DNA from: Combretum micranthum | Lineage: Eukaryota; Streptophyta; Magnoliopsida; Myrtales; Combretaceae | DNA: 64,000 nt | Reading direction: 5' to 3' | NCBI GenBank assembly: GCA_024138025.1 | Contig: JAMXBD010002479.1 | Location: 62,001 to 126,000, forward strand | In this document: one piece after another, positions 12,601 through 25,720 of the stretch | Position numbering within the stretch: the first letter of the stretch is position 1 | Layout: each line of letters starts with the position of its first letter | The notes under the pieces: model-generated | What the model saw: the letters and a program-made list of their open reading frames with translations, nothing else | Database searches by the model: none | Told to the model about the DNA's origin: nothing | Program-made: the position numbers and the translations under genes

Positions 12601-13320
12601 CACAACTGTTCATTTCTTTTCCCAATTCTACTAAAACCATCTCACTTCCGAGCCCGAGATTTCGGAGCACCAGCCTTCACGAGGGGGAAAAAAAAATTGC
12701 GCTGGCGCGTCTTAAATCCTTCTCTTTCATCCTTTGATAAGCAGTCCAATACCTTGTTTTTCCTTCACCATCATTGGCTCTGCTTAGTTTTATATCTCTT
12801 TTTGTATTTAATTTTTTATAGCCTTGTCAATGTGAGTGCACAAATTTGTAACATTGGAGTTGCAGATCATACATGTCTGTATCAAAGATTTACAGTCAAG
12901 ATATAAACAACAGTGTAACATTATTATTGAAAAGGATAAGAAATATAGGAGATGGCTTCTGCAAAGAACTGGCCACATTGCTACTAAAAAATCAACAAAA
13001 TTTGAGGTAAAGGTCTCAAATGTTATGTTTGAACTTTCTTTTTTTGTTTTTTTTTTTTTTCAAGTTGGTGTATTCGGACCTGTTTGACTTGGCTAGATCA
13101 ATTAGGTCACAATTGAATCATTTAGGTTAACCAAGTCTAATCAATTCAATATAAAAACAGGTTTTTAGCATTGATCGGATCATTTCCAAGACTGCTTCTG
13201 TTTGAGCTAGACCAAACTAGTTGGATTGATCTGGTTTCAATAACATTGGTTATTTGTATTAAGTGAACGATCTATTATTCTTGAGAGCCACGTAGTGACT
13301 CATCGTTTTAATCAGGGAAA
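12601..13320. other. Unassigned mixed-composition stretch
   Basis: A short region of higher GC (12640-12720, 'ttgcgctggcgcgtc') is followed by open frames at 12697-12906 and 12836-13087 that look like chance frames. A 5' gene fragment is possible but no protein family is recognised. 13080-13240 holds repeated 'tgacttggctagatcaa'-like words related to words near 14690-14750, perhaps a small interspersed repeat. Confidence 0.35.
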
Positions 13321-13540
13321 GTCTAAAATTGTCTAAACAAGAAAAAGAAATTAATTAATTTTGATATGCCCATATATTAGATCATTACTTAAATTATGTT
13401 AATATTATTATATTAGCATTAATATTATAAGTCTAAAATTATCTAAACAGGAAAAAGAAATTCATTAATTTTGTTATGCCCAAGTATTAGATCATTACTT
13501 AAGTCGTGTTAATATTATTATATTAACATCGGTATAATAA
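13321..13540 (+). repeat. 110-bp tandem duplication
   Basis: Two copies start at 13321 and 13431 with gtctaaaatt, and both continue through 'tctaaac', 'aggaaaaagaaatt' or its variant, 'tagatcattactta' and 'gttaatattattatatta'. They differ at scattered bases. Confidence 0.9.
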
Positions 13541-15000
13541 TTGGATATAATAATATATATTTTTTAAAAGTTATTCACATCCACATGTTAAAGTTTTGGA
13601 GTAGTCTCACATTTATTATATGATTTTATCAATTTATATAATTAATGATCTGAAATTTAAAAATATTTAATTAACTATTATAATTTAAAAAAATATTTAT
13701 ATTTTTAAAATAGCTAATTATAAAAATAAATAAAAATTAAGAACTAAAATTAATAATTACCTAAAATTTTAATTACTCATGCTCATACACTACTCACTAA
13801 TAATAAATTGCATAAGGTATTGATCCCATTAAAGCTTTCATGATCTAATTAGCAAATGGGTCTACAAAGGACAAGGTACAGCAAACTAGCATCAGCAAAT
13901 GCGGCTGCAAAGTTTGGCCAAAAAAAAAAAAAAGGGGTTGCAAAGGACAAGGTACAGCAAACTACATCATTCTTTCTTTCCACTTGGTTCAGGCCGACAC
14001 TTGAGGAAGTGTCGGCACATGTTGCATACTGACATTCTTTGCACTTACCTACACACTTTAACGTCTGGCACTCGAAAAAGTCACGTCGACAAACTTGACG
14101 TCGAAGATATGATGCAGGTGTCCGATCAGCATAAAATGAAATGATTAGAGCGTACCTTTTTTTTCAATAAATTGGCACCCGTGGACGTAATTTATTGCCA
14201 TGCGGATTATTGAGGAGAAGTGCTTCTCAAGCGATAAGGATGAATGAGTTGCGCTGTGGGTTCCCTTGCCCGGACTGCAGACCACTAATATTGTTGATCG
14301 GATTTGATCCCGACAACTTGGCCAGAGATCAAAGGACCTACTTAAGTTTAATCGAAAGTTGAACTAGGATCATAAAAAAAAAATATATATATATAGAATA
14401 ATTTAATTATGAAATATTAATATATTTAATATTATTCAATTAAATATATATTTGGATCAAATTTATTAATTAATTATTAAATAAATATGATATAATGATT
14501 ATTTTTTATAAATTTATAGTAAAGTATGAATAAATAATATAAATTTTTAATTTTTTTCATTTTTTTTTCGATCCGGGTCAACTAGTCTGGATCGACCGGT
14601 TCGACCTCCTCGATTTCTCGGTTCGACCAGGTCAATCTGAGTCTCGCCAATTCGATACAAAAATGAGTCTTAAGTGAGACTTAACTTAGCATTATTGTCG
14701 ATTTTGATCGAACTGAATTAAACCGACTGATCTGGGCCAGTTTTGATAACAATGTTGACCACATGAAAATAGAAAATAGGACGAAATTGAGATATCGATT
14801 TTGAGTTGACAAAATATTTCTAGATTACGGATACTTGCTAAATATTTGCTTATTTTTGTCTTGATGATTGTCAATCGTAGTTTTAAAATTTGTAAAAGCT
14901 CATTCCTAAACCTACTACAAAAAGCAATAGGCAATGTACCTATCAACAATGTAGTATTGCCCTAAGGTTGGGATTGTTCACAGGGAAGGAATAACTATTA
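13541..15000. other. AT-rich stretch with hairpins and a repeated 24-mer
   Basis: 'caaaggacaaggtacagcaa' plus acta occurs near 13865 and again near 13947. A perfect 10-bp stem with a 4-base loop lies at 13993-14016. 14570-14640 repeats words such as 'ggttcgacc' and 'ggatcgacc', typical of low-complexity ends of plant repeats. No gene is recognised. Confidence 0.5.
13993..14016. other. Perfect 10-bp inverted repeat (hairpin)
   Basis: gccgacactt, loop gagg, aagtgtcggc. It is followed at about 14080-14103 by a weaker inverted repeat around 'cgtcgacaaacttgacg'. The function is unknown. There is no T-run after it and this is not bacterial DNA, so a terminator reading is not justified. Confidence 0.8.
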
Positions 15001-17274
15001 GTAATCATTTCTTACCTACTATCTAGCAGACCAATTAAAACGATTGTTGAACACTACTAGCTAATGAAAATACTACAAAACTAGCAAGCAAGATCACCAG
15101 AAGCAACAAGCAAGGATTAAAAAATCAAGAATAAACGCGACCTAGGTCTTATCCTCCATTTAATTCATCATGTGAATCCTTGAAAATTAAAGATTATCCT
15201 AATTAAGCTTAAGTTATTAAGTTCCTTATACAAACTAATAATCCTCTCGAATCTATCAATTTATCTAAATCATATTAATTGATTAGGATCTCTCATTAAT
15301 AACAACCTAAGATTGCATTAAGCACATGAACTCGTCGAAATAGAGGATTACAGAAGATCTTAACTATTCTATCTCTAGAATTACAGTTGAATATCATCAA
15401 TTGCATAGATCTATTCATGAAAGCAATTTCTCTATTAACTTAAATGAAAAATCAAACAAAAATTCGTATTTATATATACAAATCTAAGAAATGATATAAG
15501 AGCATGCAATTGAACATAAGAACATTAATTAGATTGCATTAAGAGTAAATCATCATCACAAGACCTAGATCTAAGATCTACTCTTCCATAGTAATTACAG
15601 GAACCCATGAAATTCAAAAGAGAATTTGAATTCATGGGTACAACTTTCAAAAATGAAGCTCAAGTGTGATAATCTTGGATCTGCAATTCAGAACCTCCTT
15701 GACTTGTTTCTCTCGTGACTAGATTTCATAAAACCTCTCAAAAACCCACAAAGAGTATGATACTCGGAATCCCCCATTCATTCTCTTTCCAAGGGGTACT
15801 TATATGGGTGCACAAGATCCCTAAAATAGGGGAAGTAACAAAAATATGCACATGTCCAAATGGCCTGATAAACGTCTTGTATGAGAGGCCATTTTGCTTA
15901 TTATTTGTGTGCACTGGGATGAAACGCCCATTGAAACAGCTCGTTTGGGGGCTATTGCACATTTTGATCTAAACGCTAGTCAAAGGTCCTTGTATGGGGG
16001 CCATTTCACTTACTATGATGATTCCTAATTCCATACAACCTCTCATAAGGGCCGTTTAGATGTGTTTCACCGGCCAAGTGTTCTAGGACTAAATAGCATC
16101 ACAAACGGGCCGTTTAGAGGGCTGTTTGGAGGGCTATTTGGTCTTCCATTTTATACCAAATAGGTCATTTCGCTCTAGACTTCATGGGATTTGACCTTTT
16201 TCCTATAGTATTCACTTGTTTCTTTATGATGGGTTCCACATTGCCTGGAATTGACAAGTTAGTCAACTAAGAGCCATTTCTAGATGATTTTTACTTAGAA
16301 TATCAATTAAATGAGCCCAAATCATCTTAGAAATAAAGGTATTATATCAATTATCATCTTCCTTAAAATAATTATATGAAAAGATAATGAGCCTTTTTTC
16401 CTTTAATATGATATTGTAATACCTTGTCTTACAAGATATTATAAACCATATAGATAGATGGACTCAATTACAATGGTTACATGTATGCATTGTTCGTCTC
16501 ACACTACACGTAACCTCATAAGTATAGTGTGAAAGCATATTTAAGGAATGACTAAGAAGGACAAAGTAAAAAAGAAAGGATAGGTAATCTTAGGAAATTC
16601 AAACGAGCCAGATAGTTAATAAATCCAAAAGGAAGAGTAGGTGATCTTGAGAAATTGACTAACACATGTTATAATAAATATTGTGTAAGCCATAATAGAA
16701 GATTGACAAGAACAAGATTTTAAAAGTCAACAAATAGGATACGTGTTAAAAAATTACTCTTTGTAATGGTACAAAGAAAGACCCTTTCTCAGATTAATTT
16801 CAGGTCATTAAAAGATTACAAAAGACTTTGTTCAAATGCTTTATCAAGGTAGTTGAATGAAATGGGACTTCACTTAAAGGGACTAGAGAACAATCAAAAT
16901 GACCTTAAATAGAAGCTTTATGAACTGCTTAAGGGGAAGCTTTGCTTAAATGTCTCATATAAATTAAACAAAAGTAGCTGACTTACTCAAATAAAAGGAT
17001 ACTTTGTCCGAGTGGCTTGAGAATCCATTCGAATGATATGGTTATAAAATAATCTACGATTAGGCTAGAATAAAGTGCCTTTGATATAAATTTATCAACT
17101 GAAACTCTATATTATGGTTATACTTCCCCATTACGTGACACCCGATGCAAATGTACAAATACAAACTTGACCTTTTTTGGTAAGGATAGATTTGCTAAGC
17201 TTTCACACTAAGAACTAGCCAATGGGCACTTAAAAATTAAATCCTATCAATGTTTGGAGTTTCTTAAGGATTTG
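15001..17274. other. Unassigned AT-rich DNA
   Basis: No LTR ends, PBS or domain are seen. 15830-16170 contains repeated short words such as 'gggccgtttagag', 'gggctgtttggag' and 'ggctatttggtc'. Open frames at 15715-15972 and 15738-15962 overlap on opposite strands and show no recognisable family. Confidence 0.5.
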
Positions 17275-17283
17275 TTGTAGAAT

Positions 17284-17592
17284 CGAGGTAGATTACACCA
17301 TAAAATCCTAACATTTGGGAGTAAGTTTATTTAGAGTCATAATGTTTCAAGTGGTTAAAAAGAATCACAATGTTTAAAGAAGTTGATCAATTGAGGTCAC
17401 TATTGATATGTGTCATTACGTGCTAAATCTTCTTAAGTTTTAAGTTTAAATATTTCTCTTGTTAACACGTATCAATTTGATCTCAAATGAACCACTTCTC
17501 TAAAAGTTGTGACCTATTTTTAACCATTTGAAATGTTATGATCTCAAACGAACTTATCCCTAAACATTATGACCTTACTGTGTAATTTACCC
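17284..17592. mobile_element. Mutator-type MITE with long imperfect TIRs
   Basis: The left arm (about 17284-17405) and right arm (about 17470-17592) are imperfect inverted repeats. The left end 'gtagattacaccataaaatc' pairs with the right end 'gaccttactgtgtaattta', and the inner 'aatgtttcaagtggttaaaa' pairs with 'ttttaaccatttgaaatgtt'. The flanks are ttgtagaat (17275-17283) and ttgtagaac (17593-17601), a 9-bp duplication with one mismatch. A 9-bp target duplication is typical of Mutator-like elements. It is 309 bp with no coding capacity. Confidence 0.8.
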
Positions 17593-17601
17593 TTGTAGAA
17601 C

Positions 17602-17821
17602 CTAACTTGTCTTCGGTTAGGATGCAAGTGTAATGATGGAAAAATCGCACATGAGAATATGAGACTTATGTAAAAGGTTTAAAAGAGAGAAGACCTATTA
17701 ATGTATTTCTTCATAAGGTCCATTAATAAAATTTTTCTCTATTAAAAGCTTTCTCCTCTCCTAACAAATTGTTTATTAGGGTAAGGTTAAAAAAAAAAAA
17801 ATTGTTTCTTGTGTTGCAAGT
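17602..17821 (+). other. Possible Ty1/copia leader or LTR remnant
   Basis: The stretch 'gatggaaaaatcgcacatga' followed by 'gaatatgagacttatg' resembles the start of common plant copia LTRs. It lies just upstream of a copia gag start. No clear LTR end or PBS is present. Confidence 0.35.
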
Positions 17822-18167
17822 ATGGTGGAATCATTGGGTACAATGATAAAGTTGAACATTTCAAATTCTTCAATATGGAAGTTGATGATGGAAGATCTTT
17901 TATATTGTAAAGATTTGTATGTGCCTTTAGATAGTGATAATGCAAAGCAAAAGATAAGTTTGATGAAGATTGAGCAATTATGCAGAGAAAAACTGTCGGC
18001 TATATCCCACAATGGGTTGATCATAGTGTATCATCATGCTGCTCAAGAAACCAAGAGCTAATGTTCTATGGAGGAAAATTAGAGTCCTTGTATGAGAGGT
18101 AGACTGCCTTGAATAAAACCTCCTTGATTAGGAGAGTGGTGAATTTAAAGTATAAGATGAATCCAAT
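17822..18167 (+). pseudogene. Ty1/copia gag N-terminal fragment
   Basis: This is the N-terminal part of a copia Gag, the capsid protein of the element particle. Reading from ATG at 17822 gives a start with NSSIWKLMMEDLLYCKDLY, the classic 'WK-x-MED-L' signature of plant copia gag. HHAAQET follows. After a TAA at 18059-18061 the frame continues with an LWRKLESLYER-like stretch and a second stop. The copy breaks off near 18167, where a hAT terminus begins. Normal gag continues for several hundred residues, so this is a 5' fragment. Confidence 0.8.
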
Positions 18168-18829
18168 ATGATACATAGGCATGGTAAACGGGCAGCGACA
18201 GGCGAGCAGCAGGCTTAGCACAACATGCGAAGAAAAAAACAAAATCATGAGCATGCACAACATGCGAAACATTTAAAATAAGTGGGCCGTCATGGAATGC
18301 CACAAAAGGCATGTAAATCGACACGCAAGCTTTTTTTTAAATAATAATATAAAAAATAATTATTTATTTTTTTAATTTACTATAAATTGTATTTAGACAA
18401 CTAAATTTTTTTTATTATTTTAATTAAATATATTTATCTTCTTAAAAATATAATATATTTAGTATATTTTGTTTTTTTAAAGATTTCAATTGTATTAAGT
18501 AACTTCAAATTTTTTTAGAAAATAAAAATATGAAATTATTAAATAATATTATAACAGTAATTAATTTATATTAAATGTTAAACTTGCTTAATTAATTTAT
18601 TTAGAATAATTGTAAATTATGAAATAAATGAAATTAATAAATGCATTAAGTCGATGGAAAATTAAATTTATAAGTAACATTATTTAACTACAAAAAAAAA
18701 ATTACAAGAATATTGAAAAAAAAGGTTATCAACCATGCCCTCTTAGGAACCTCCTCTAACCACACGCCACTATTCTGTTTGTGTCTGTCTACAAATTCAA
18801 TAGTGACAATGACCCACTAATCTTGAGTC

Positions 18830-19025
18830 GATGTCCTTAGGCTACCAAAATTGTGGGTCCGTCTGCTTCTTGCCAACGCATTGGACCAATCTTTTGAGGG
18901 CACACATGCTTCGATAGCATCATCATTTATCTATAGCGGTGTGGTTCGATGACTTGTTTGCCTGAACTAAAAGCTAACTCTGACAAAATTATTGAACCTG
19001 GAGAAGCCAAAACATCTTGTGCCAC
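18830..19025 (-). pseudogene. hAT transposase C-terminal dimerisation domain, 3' part
   Basis: The minus-strand frame begins at the insertion point with VAQDVLASPGSIILSELAFS and continues SGKQVIEPHRYR before a stop. It then gives a VCPQKIGP stretch. This matches the conserved hAT C-terminal motif (ARDVLAIP..S..SE.AFS..GR..DP.R). The domain mediates transposase dimerisation. A stop after HRYR shows it is dead. The 5' continuation is at 27694-27854. Confidence 0.8.
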
Positions 19026-19230
19026 TGTCATGCCTCAAAGGGTATCCTAAACGTGCCAGTCCGCGTATACAATATTAAAGCCTAGGAATAACCACCTTAG
19101 TCATGCGAAGGCTTCCATACTATGTACAAGGCATCTAACACATAGAGGAGACACATTGGAGAGATACATTTTATATTGATACACTTGAGTAACAATGTAA
19201 AGAAAATATGATTCACTATACTGCAGATAC

Positions 19231-22200
19231 TGTAAACCCCGGTTTTTCAAGTAGCCAAGATAACCCTAGAACTGGAAACCAAAACCCTAAACGGAATAGC
19301 TCAAGTCTAGAGTGAGAACTAGGAACCCTAATTCCGGCTTTTCCTCGGTTTCCAATTAAGAAACTTTTCTAAGCAAGTTTAATTTTGAATATAGTTCTTG
19401 ATTATTTTTCGAACCAAGAAAATATCAGATTTAAAGAAAATTTCAATTCCGGTTCATCCCGATGCCCATTATAAAAAAGCGTGCCCCGGAACTAGAATTT
19501 CAAAATTTTACTTATGAGTACTCATTTGAACCGAAATAATTAAGGATTTCAAAAATATATTTTTCATAATTTTCCGGTTATGAAAAATAGTTATAGCCTT
19601 ATATTTTATTTCATTACTAGAAATTAAAATTGTCTTGTCAACTATTACTCACTATTCACAAGTACTACTAGTCTACCTATTAGCACCCTACAAATCTAAC
19701 TCTTACCATCACTCAAATCACTTCCTTTCTTCCATAACTTTTGTCCCTTCAACTTCATTACAATTTATGACATGTGATGCCAAATCAAATCAAGGGCAAA
19801 TCAATGGAACAAATCAAGTTCCCTTCCCCCTTAAGGCTTCAAAATCGGCGCCATTAGGCCCCCCCATCCATGCTCCATTTGAAATTTTTTTTACTTTTTA
19901 ACCTAAATCCATCATATATAGCTATCTTTCTCTCTCTCTCCTCATTCTTTCACTTTCCAAAGTTTAACAAAGTAAAAGCTCTCAAAAACCTCTCTCTTTC
20001 CCCTCTTGGCGAAAATTTTTGAAGCCCCACACACACACACAACTCCATTCTCTTTCATCTTCTATCTATCTTCAAGTAAGTAAACTTTTACTCCTCCACT
20101 CATAGATCTTGTTATGGCTAAGTGATTCTTGGATATTTCAACTAAATGTCCCATGACTTTTGGTAGGGACAATGAGATATCAAGACAAGAATACCGAACC
20201 ATTACAAAGTAGATCTAACATTTAAAGAAGCTTTCATGCCAAAAGCTTTATGTTCCTCCAACAAAAAGTGTTTTAAACAAAAGATCTTTTAGAAAAATAT
20301 AGTTTTTATGTTTTCAAAACTCATTTGAGCATATGAATAATAGATCTATCATTTTCTACTCATGTCATGTAGGCATTTAAATTCATTATTATTTTGTGTT
20401 TATGTGCATTAATAGTCTTTAATGCTTTTGTCTTTAGTAAATAACCTTCCTAGTATATAGATCTATGGTTAGATAAGTTAATAAAGTCAAAAAGGAAAAT
20501 ACTTTTCAAGAAAAACTTATGTAAATTCGGATGACTTTGTAAACCTAGGTCAAAAACACTTTTATCAACTTCTAAACATATTTTTAAGAGAAATGAAGCC
20601 TATGGTAATAGATAATGTTTGTATATATTTTCATGAGTCTAAATGAGTTTTTACTAAAGAAAATGTTGGAAACAAGAAATGAAGTCCATAGAAGTTTTGA
20701 GCTAAAAGTCATGTAGACAAAATTCGTAATAATGGATGTAGGGTTAGAAAACACTATTTTTCCAACTTCAAAAATGATATTTTCTTAAATAAATGAAGTC
20801 CTTAGGGTATAGTATAATAAATACTTAAAGTTTTATAAATTATATTTTTCTCAAAGGAATCAACTTGAAAGTGGAAATTTCTAAATTCGGATTTTTGGAA
20901 ACCCCATAGTAAAAGACCCACTTAAAAGTTTATAAATGTGGATTTTATTAAAGAAATAAAGGCCTTAGGATATAACTAATATAAGGGTCAAAATTTCTTT
21001 AAACAAAGTAGAGTTTTTCTAAAGAAAATCCTTGTAATATGTAGGTGTGGTCAAGTGTAGTGAATTCACTTACTAAACATTGGTATAAAATGGTTTCTAA
21101 GAAAAGTTTATTTAAAATTCTTTAAATCTAAAAAGTTATAAGAACATAGACTCATTAAAGTTCACATCATGACATTCATGATAGGGAAAATCATTACCAT
21201 TGCATTTAGTATCATTTTATACTTAGGAATCTCAAATGCATTCATGAAAACCGCATTTTTGGAATTGATAAACCCGCTGTACAGATCTGATCCCTCAATT
21301 CCGAGGCTTAGATATTTTCAAAACTTGATTTAAACTTCATATTTAGAAAGCTCTTCCGAAGTAGATAGAAATCGGTATAAAATTTGCGAAATTCCGACTT
21401 AAAACGACCAAGTTATGGCCATTTTAAAACGGAACTTCGGAAATGACGCGAATTCCGATTTCTAAGTTTTCTTAGAGTTTTAGTGTCCTAAGTTGGTAGA
21501 ATACTTATTAGGGTATTTCTTATATGAATAGGTGAACCCGTGGACGGTGACTATTTGCCTCCGGATTATTATTACTAGAAGAACGGTGTACCAATGGCGG
21601 AGTGAGTTTTTCTTCCCGATTCATTTATTGTATGTGCTTGTAAAGTAGTGCACTAGAATGTAGGTCAAATGAATGGAATATGAATGATGGGGATTAATGG
21701 GAAATTATATGATTGATGATGATGTGAGAACAAATTAAGAATATCGAAACCGGGTGATAAACTTTGGTTGTGTAGTTAGCTATGATGGATTGTCTGAAAA
21801 ATTGATTGATCGCCTAAGTAAAATGGCTTAATCAACTACTTGGACTAATGCTAAATTGACATGTGCATATCACAAGGGGAAGGAGCATTAGCATTTGTAG
21901 GTTAGTCGTGAACCATAAACGACATCGAATAATCGTAGGTTAGTCGTGAACCATAAACGACATCGAATAATCGTAGGTTAACCGTGAACCATAAACGGCA
22001 TATTGTTAGTACCGCAGTAGTCGTTAATCTGCTAACCCGGGATGGAGGGCGCAATTCCATCCACATATGATTTCCGGTTGGTCATATGTATGTTGAACTC
22101 ATGTGTTTGATGCATACACTTGCTTGATTAATAACTTGATTGAATTGTTGTGACATAAATGTTTTTGTGGGAGATTACACTCACTAAGCTAGTTAGCTTA

Positions 22201-22605
22201 CGTCCCTACAGTCCATTCCTTTTGCAGCTTTCCCATTTGTGGCTTAGGCGACGTGACCCGGCTGAACAGGTACCGAAGCTAGGAGTTTTCCCTAGAAGTT
22301 GTAATTTCTGTATTAGACTTCCATAGAAAACTTCTAAGACTTGGATGACTGTAATAGACCGTTAATATTCTTTTGCGGGGGAATGCCCCTTAGAATTTGT
22401 AATATTTATTTATGTTTCATGAATTATATCCTACTGCTAATGCATGCCAAATTAAGCTTTTATCTCCATTCGGACTTGTACTCTATTGTTGTAAAGGTAC
22501 GCCTTACATCTATATGAGGCTCTCGAAAGACTAAGGCGGTAATTCGGGAATCTTATATAGTATGTGGCGGACTGTTACGTTTAGGGTACCCTATGGGGCG
22601 TGACA
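19231..22605 (+). mobile_element. Family A solo LTR, 3375 bp
   Basis: It starts tgtaaaccccggtttttc and ends 'ctatggggcgtgaca', with a perfect 5-bp duplication gatac at 19226-19230 and 22606-22610. It splits the family B solo LTR and is therefore younger. Internal landmarks are a ct-rich tract with ac repeats (19930-20060), three to four roughly 165-bp units from 20526, a 38-bp repeat (21897-22010), and the palindrome around 'gcgggggaatgcccct' near 22375. Confidence 0.93.
21897..22010 (+). repeat. 38-bp minisatellite, three units
   Basis: Units start at 21897, 21935 and 21973 with 'gtaggttagtcgtgaaccat' (aaccgtgaacc in the third). The shared core, gtgaaccataaacg, is the reverse complement of the core of the 33-bp repeats in the minus-orientation LTR at 5806, so this is a variable-number repeat of family A. 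Confidence 0.9.
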
Positions 22606-24085
22606 GATACAAATCACTATACTTCAAAATACAAATCATTAAACTTCAATTACATTCATCCACAGACTTCCCTACATAACTGTTACAAGGCGAATTGTAA
22701 AACCTAGCTGATAACTTCAAACATTCTTATTCTTTGCCGAAATCCCGAAGTCATTATCGGCTCCAACCATCTCGGTCAGCACTTAGCATTCTTGAGATAA
22801 CCTTTTCATTTAAACATCTATTGGGGTATAAGCTACACTAGCTTAGTGAGAATTCTCTTGATTCTGTACCATAACAAGCAAGTTATAAACCAATCATATG
22901 CTATGCATGAGCAAACACATGAGCAAACAATTATGTATGGGTATTCGGAACCCACACATAGAACGGATTTACGCCCTTCGTATCTTAGGTTAAGAATGGT
23001 ATTGAAGTCTACACGACCGCTGCTAGTCCCCAAACCCTCGGCTCATAGCACTCGACTCGGCTAGGCTCATTCATGGAATGCATCCACATGCTCCTTAGTT
23101 CCCATGAATGAGCTTTGATACCGGCCTCGTTATCCAAACGAGAAATCATCGGACCATACCAATCGACCTGCATAAGAGTAGCACGCTACCAAATGCAATA
23201 TGTCCGAAGCGATGCATGACCAATTTAATTTTTGCTTAGGTCAAAATATTCATACATTTTTTAGAGTGACCAACCAATATCATACATATAACAGAAATAA
23301 TATGAACAGTGCAGTTATCCAATCAAATCGTGGTTTCGATATGCTTTAGTATTCTTTGGCATACATTTATCACAGTCTCATCATATATCCCATCCCCATT
23401 CATATCAATTTTTATCTTGTTCCTATACTTCTAATGAGACTAGCTACAAGCACAAACAAGATAACAAAATAAGAAGAAGACTCACTCGACCATTGGATCA
23501 CCGGTCTTTTAGTAAAAGTAATCTGGTGGTAGGGAATCGTCGATTTCGGGATCACCTAAAAAGGAAGAAATACTCTAATAAGTATTTCATCACTTAACTA
23601 ATCCAAACTACCTTATACAAACTATCAAATTTGCAATTCTCGTCCTAAGCGGGAATTCCAACTTAAAACGGTCATAACTTGGTCATTTTAACTCGGAATC
23701 TTGCAAATTGTATATCAATTTCTATCTACTTCGAAATATCTATTTATTTCTAATATCATATTTAAGTTTTGAAAACTTTGAAACTTTGAAAAAGTCGGAT
23801 CAGATCAGAACAGTAGCAAACTTCAATTCCGAAAACAAGTTTTGTAAATGTTTGAAATATTCCTACTATAGCTATATACATGCAATATTGATGATTTCCT
23901 ATCATGGATGGCATGTTATGAGCTTGATGTATGCATGCTCTTGATGATTCCTTTAAATAAAAACCATTTGATATTTAGAAAATTAGGGCTCAACCATACA
24001 TAGCCACTATAGACTTCATTTCTTTGATAAAACTTCTAATTTGAGTTTGAAAAATATGGGTTTTCATGCCATTACTCCATTACTA

Positions 24086-25720
24086 CGAATTTCTTAAAAT
24101 GACAACAACTCAAATTTTTCCTACTTCATTTCTACTCATTGTTCTATATATTTTTCTTAGCAAATCCCATCTTAATTTATCAAAATCATTACTTGATGAT
24201 ACCTATGATCTAAACACCTCATTTTTCATATAAAACACAAGTTTGGAGTTGATAAATGGGTTTTTAAGGCATGGTTTTGAAATCATCCGAATTTACAAAT
24301 TTTGGATAAACTCAATTTTCATACCTTATTTCTACAATGCATCATACATATATGTATTTCCTACAAGCTATTTGTCATGATGGTTATGAGATGGTCTACC
24401 TATATATAAATAAAATACCAAGAATTCTTTTTGAAAACTTTTACTTTGCAAAATTTTGAATTATACTAGACTTAAGAAAAATAGTTTTTCTTCTTGTAAA
24501 ATCATACTTTGTTTTATCAAAACTCAACCTTGATGATTTATATAACCATCACCTTCATTATTTCAATAAAAACCTTCATTTTGGGGGTTAGAAAGTAGAT
24601 GTTTAAATAAGTGGTTTACCTAAATACGAATTTTACAAAATTTTGAAGAATGAAAACATTGTTTATCCTATTCTTAGAAACCATTGTTATCCTAGGATTA
24701 TATTTTTATAAACTTCTCTTATCTTGTCAAAACTTGGTTTTTACTACATATATTCCCTAAGACTTCCATTTTCCTATAAAAATTATCATTTTGGCATTTG
24801 GAAATGAGTGTTTAAATAGTGGCTATTTTCAAATCCGAATTTTGAAAAATTCATTTGAGCTTGTTTTCTTTGTAAAACTCATTTAATCTTTCAAAAACCA
24901 TTTCCTAATCAAACCTACCACTTAAGGCTTCCATTTCTTTAACAAAAGTTTTGTTTTGAAGTTGAAAAATGGGTTTTCAAAATTGGTCTTGGTTGGGATC
25001 CGAATTTACAAAATTTATTTTTGGACATATCTTTTGATAAAATCTATCTAAACTTATGAAAATCCATTCCTTACATATCCTATCTTAAGAGCCTTCCATA
25101 TCTTGAAGAAAAATTCATTTTTGAGTTGGAAAACATGTTTTTAAAATATGCCTTGGCCAAAATCCGAAAATGAGATTTTTATTTTGAAAATAACTTTTGA
25201 AAATCACCTTTGATTCTTGTAAAAAGAAGTCTTGATGATATACATATATTAAGCCTTCATTATTTCAAGTAAAAACTTCATTTTGACACTTGGAAAATGG
25301 TTTTTAAATAGGGGTCTTGTCAAAATACGAATTTCATAATTTTTGTTTGAGCTCAAAACCAAGATCTACTCTTAATATGAACATAAACATAAACGAAATC
25401 CATGGTAGTAAGCTATAAACTCATAGATCTAAACTTTACTCATCAAAATCATTCATTTATGTTGTCTATACCCTAAGCCCTTCATTTTAAATGAAAAATA
25501 CACATTTTGAAGTTGAAAAACAACTTTTCTAAATATGGGTCCTTTTTTCCGAATTTTCAAAAATAATTTTTGTTAAAAATAAAATAGATTTGAGTTTTCT
25601 AAAACATTCCTACTATCATCATGCCACTACAAGTTGTTCATAAACATAAAACAAAAGCCTAATGCATTTATGAACTCAAAACACTACATCTAGTTTACTA
25701 TACTAGTTGTAGATACATGA
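24086..25720 (-). repeat. Degenerate roughly 165-bp tandem units inside family B LTR
   Basis: The cgaa anchor of each unit (reverse complement of ttcg) falls near 24086, 24289, 24456 (degenerate), 24627, 24836, 25001, 25165, 25328 and 25550. Steps are mostly 163-171 bases, with longer ones of 203-222. Each unit also carries a 'cttcatttnntt' and 'ccattttgnagttg' segment. Confidence 0.85.

Noticed and set aside
12697..13087. Possible 5' exon of a host gene
   Set aside because: Frames are short and low complexity, no known protein is recognised and no supporting splice structure is clear.
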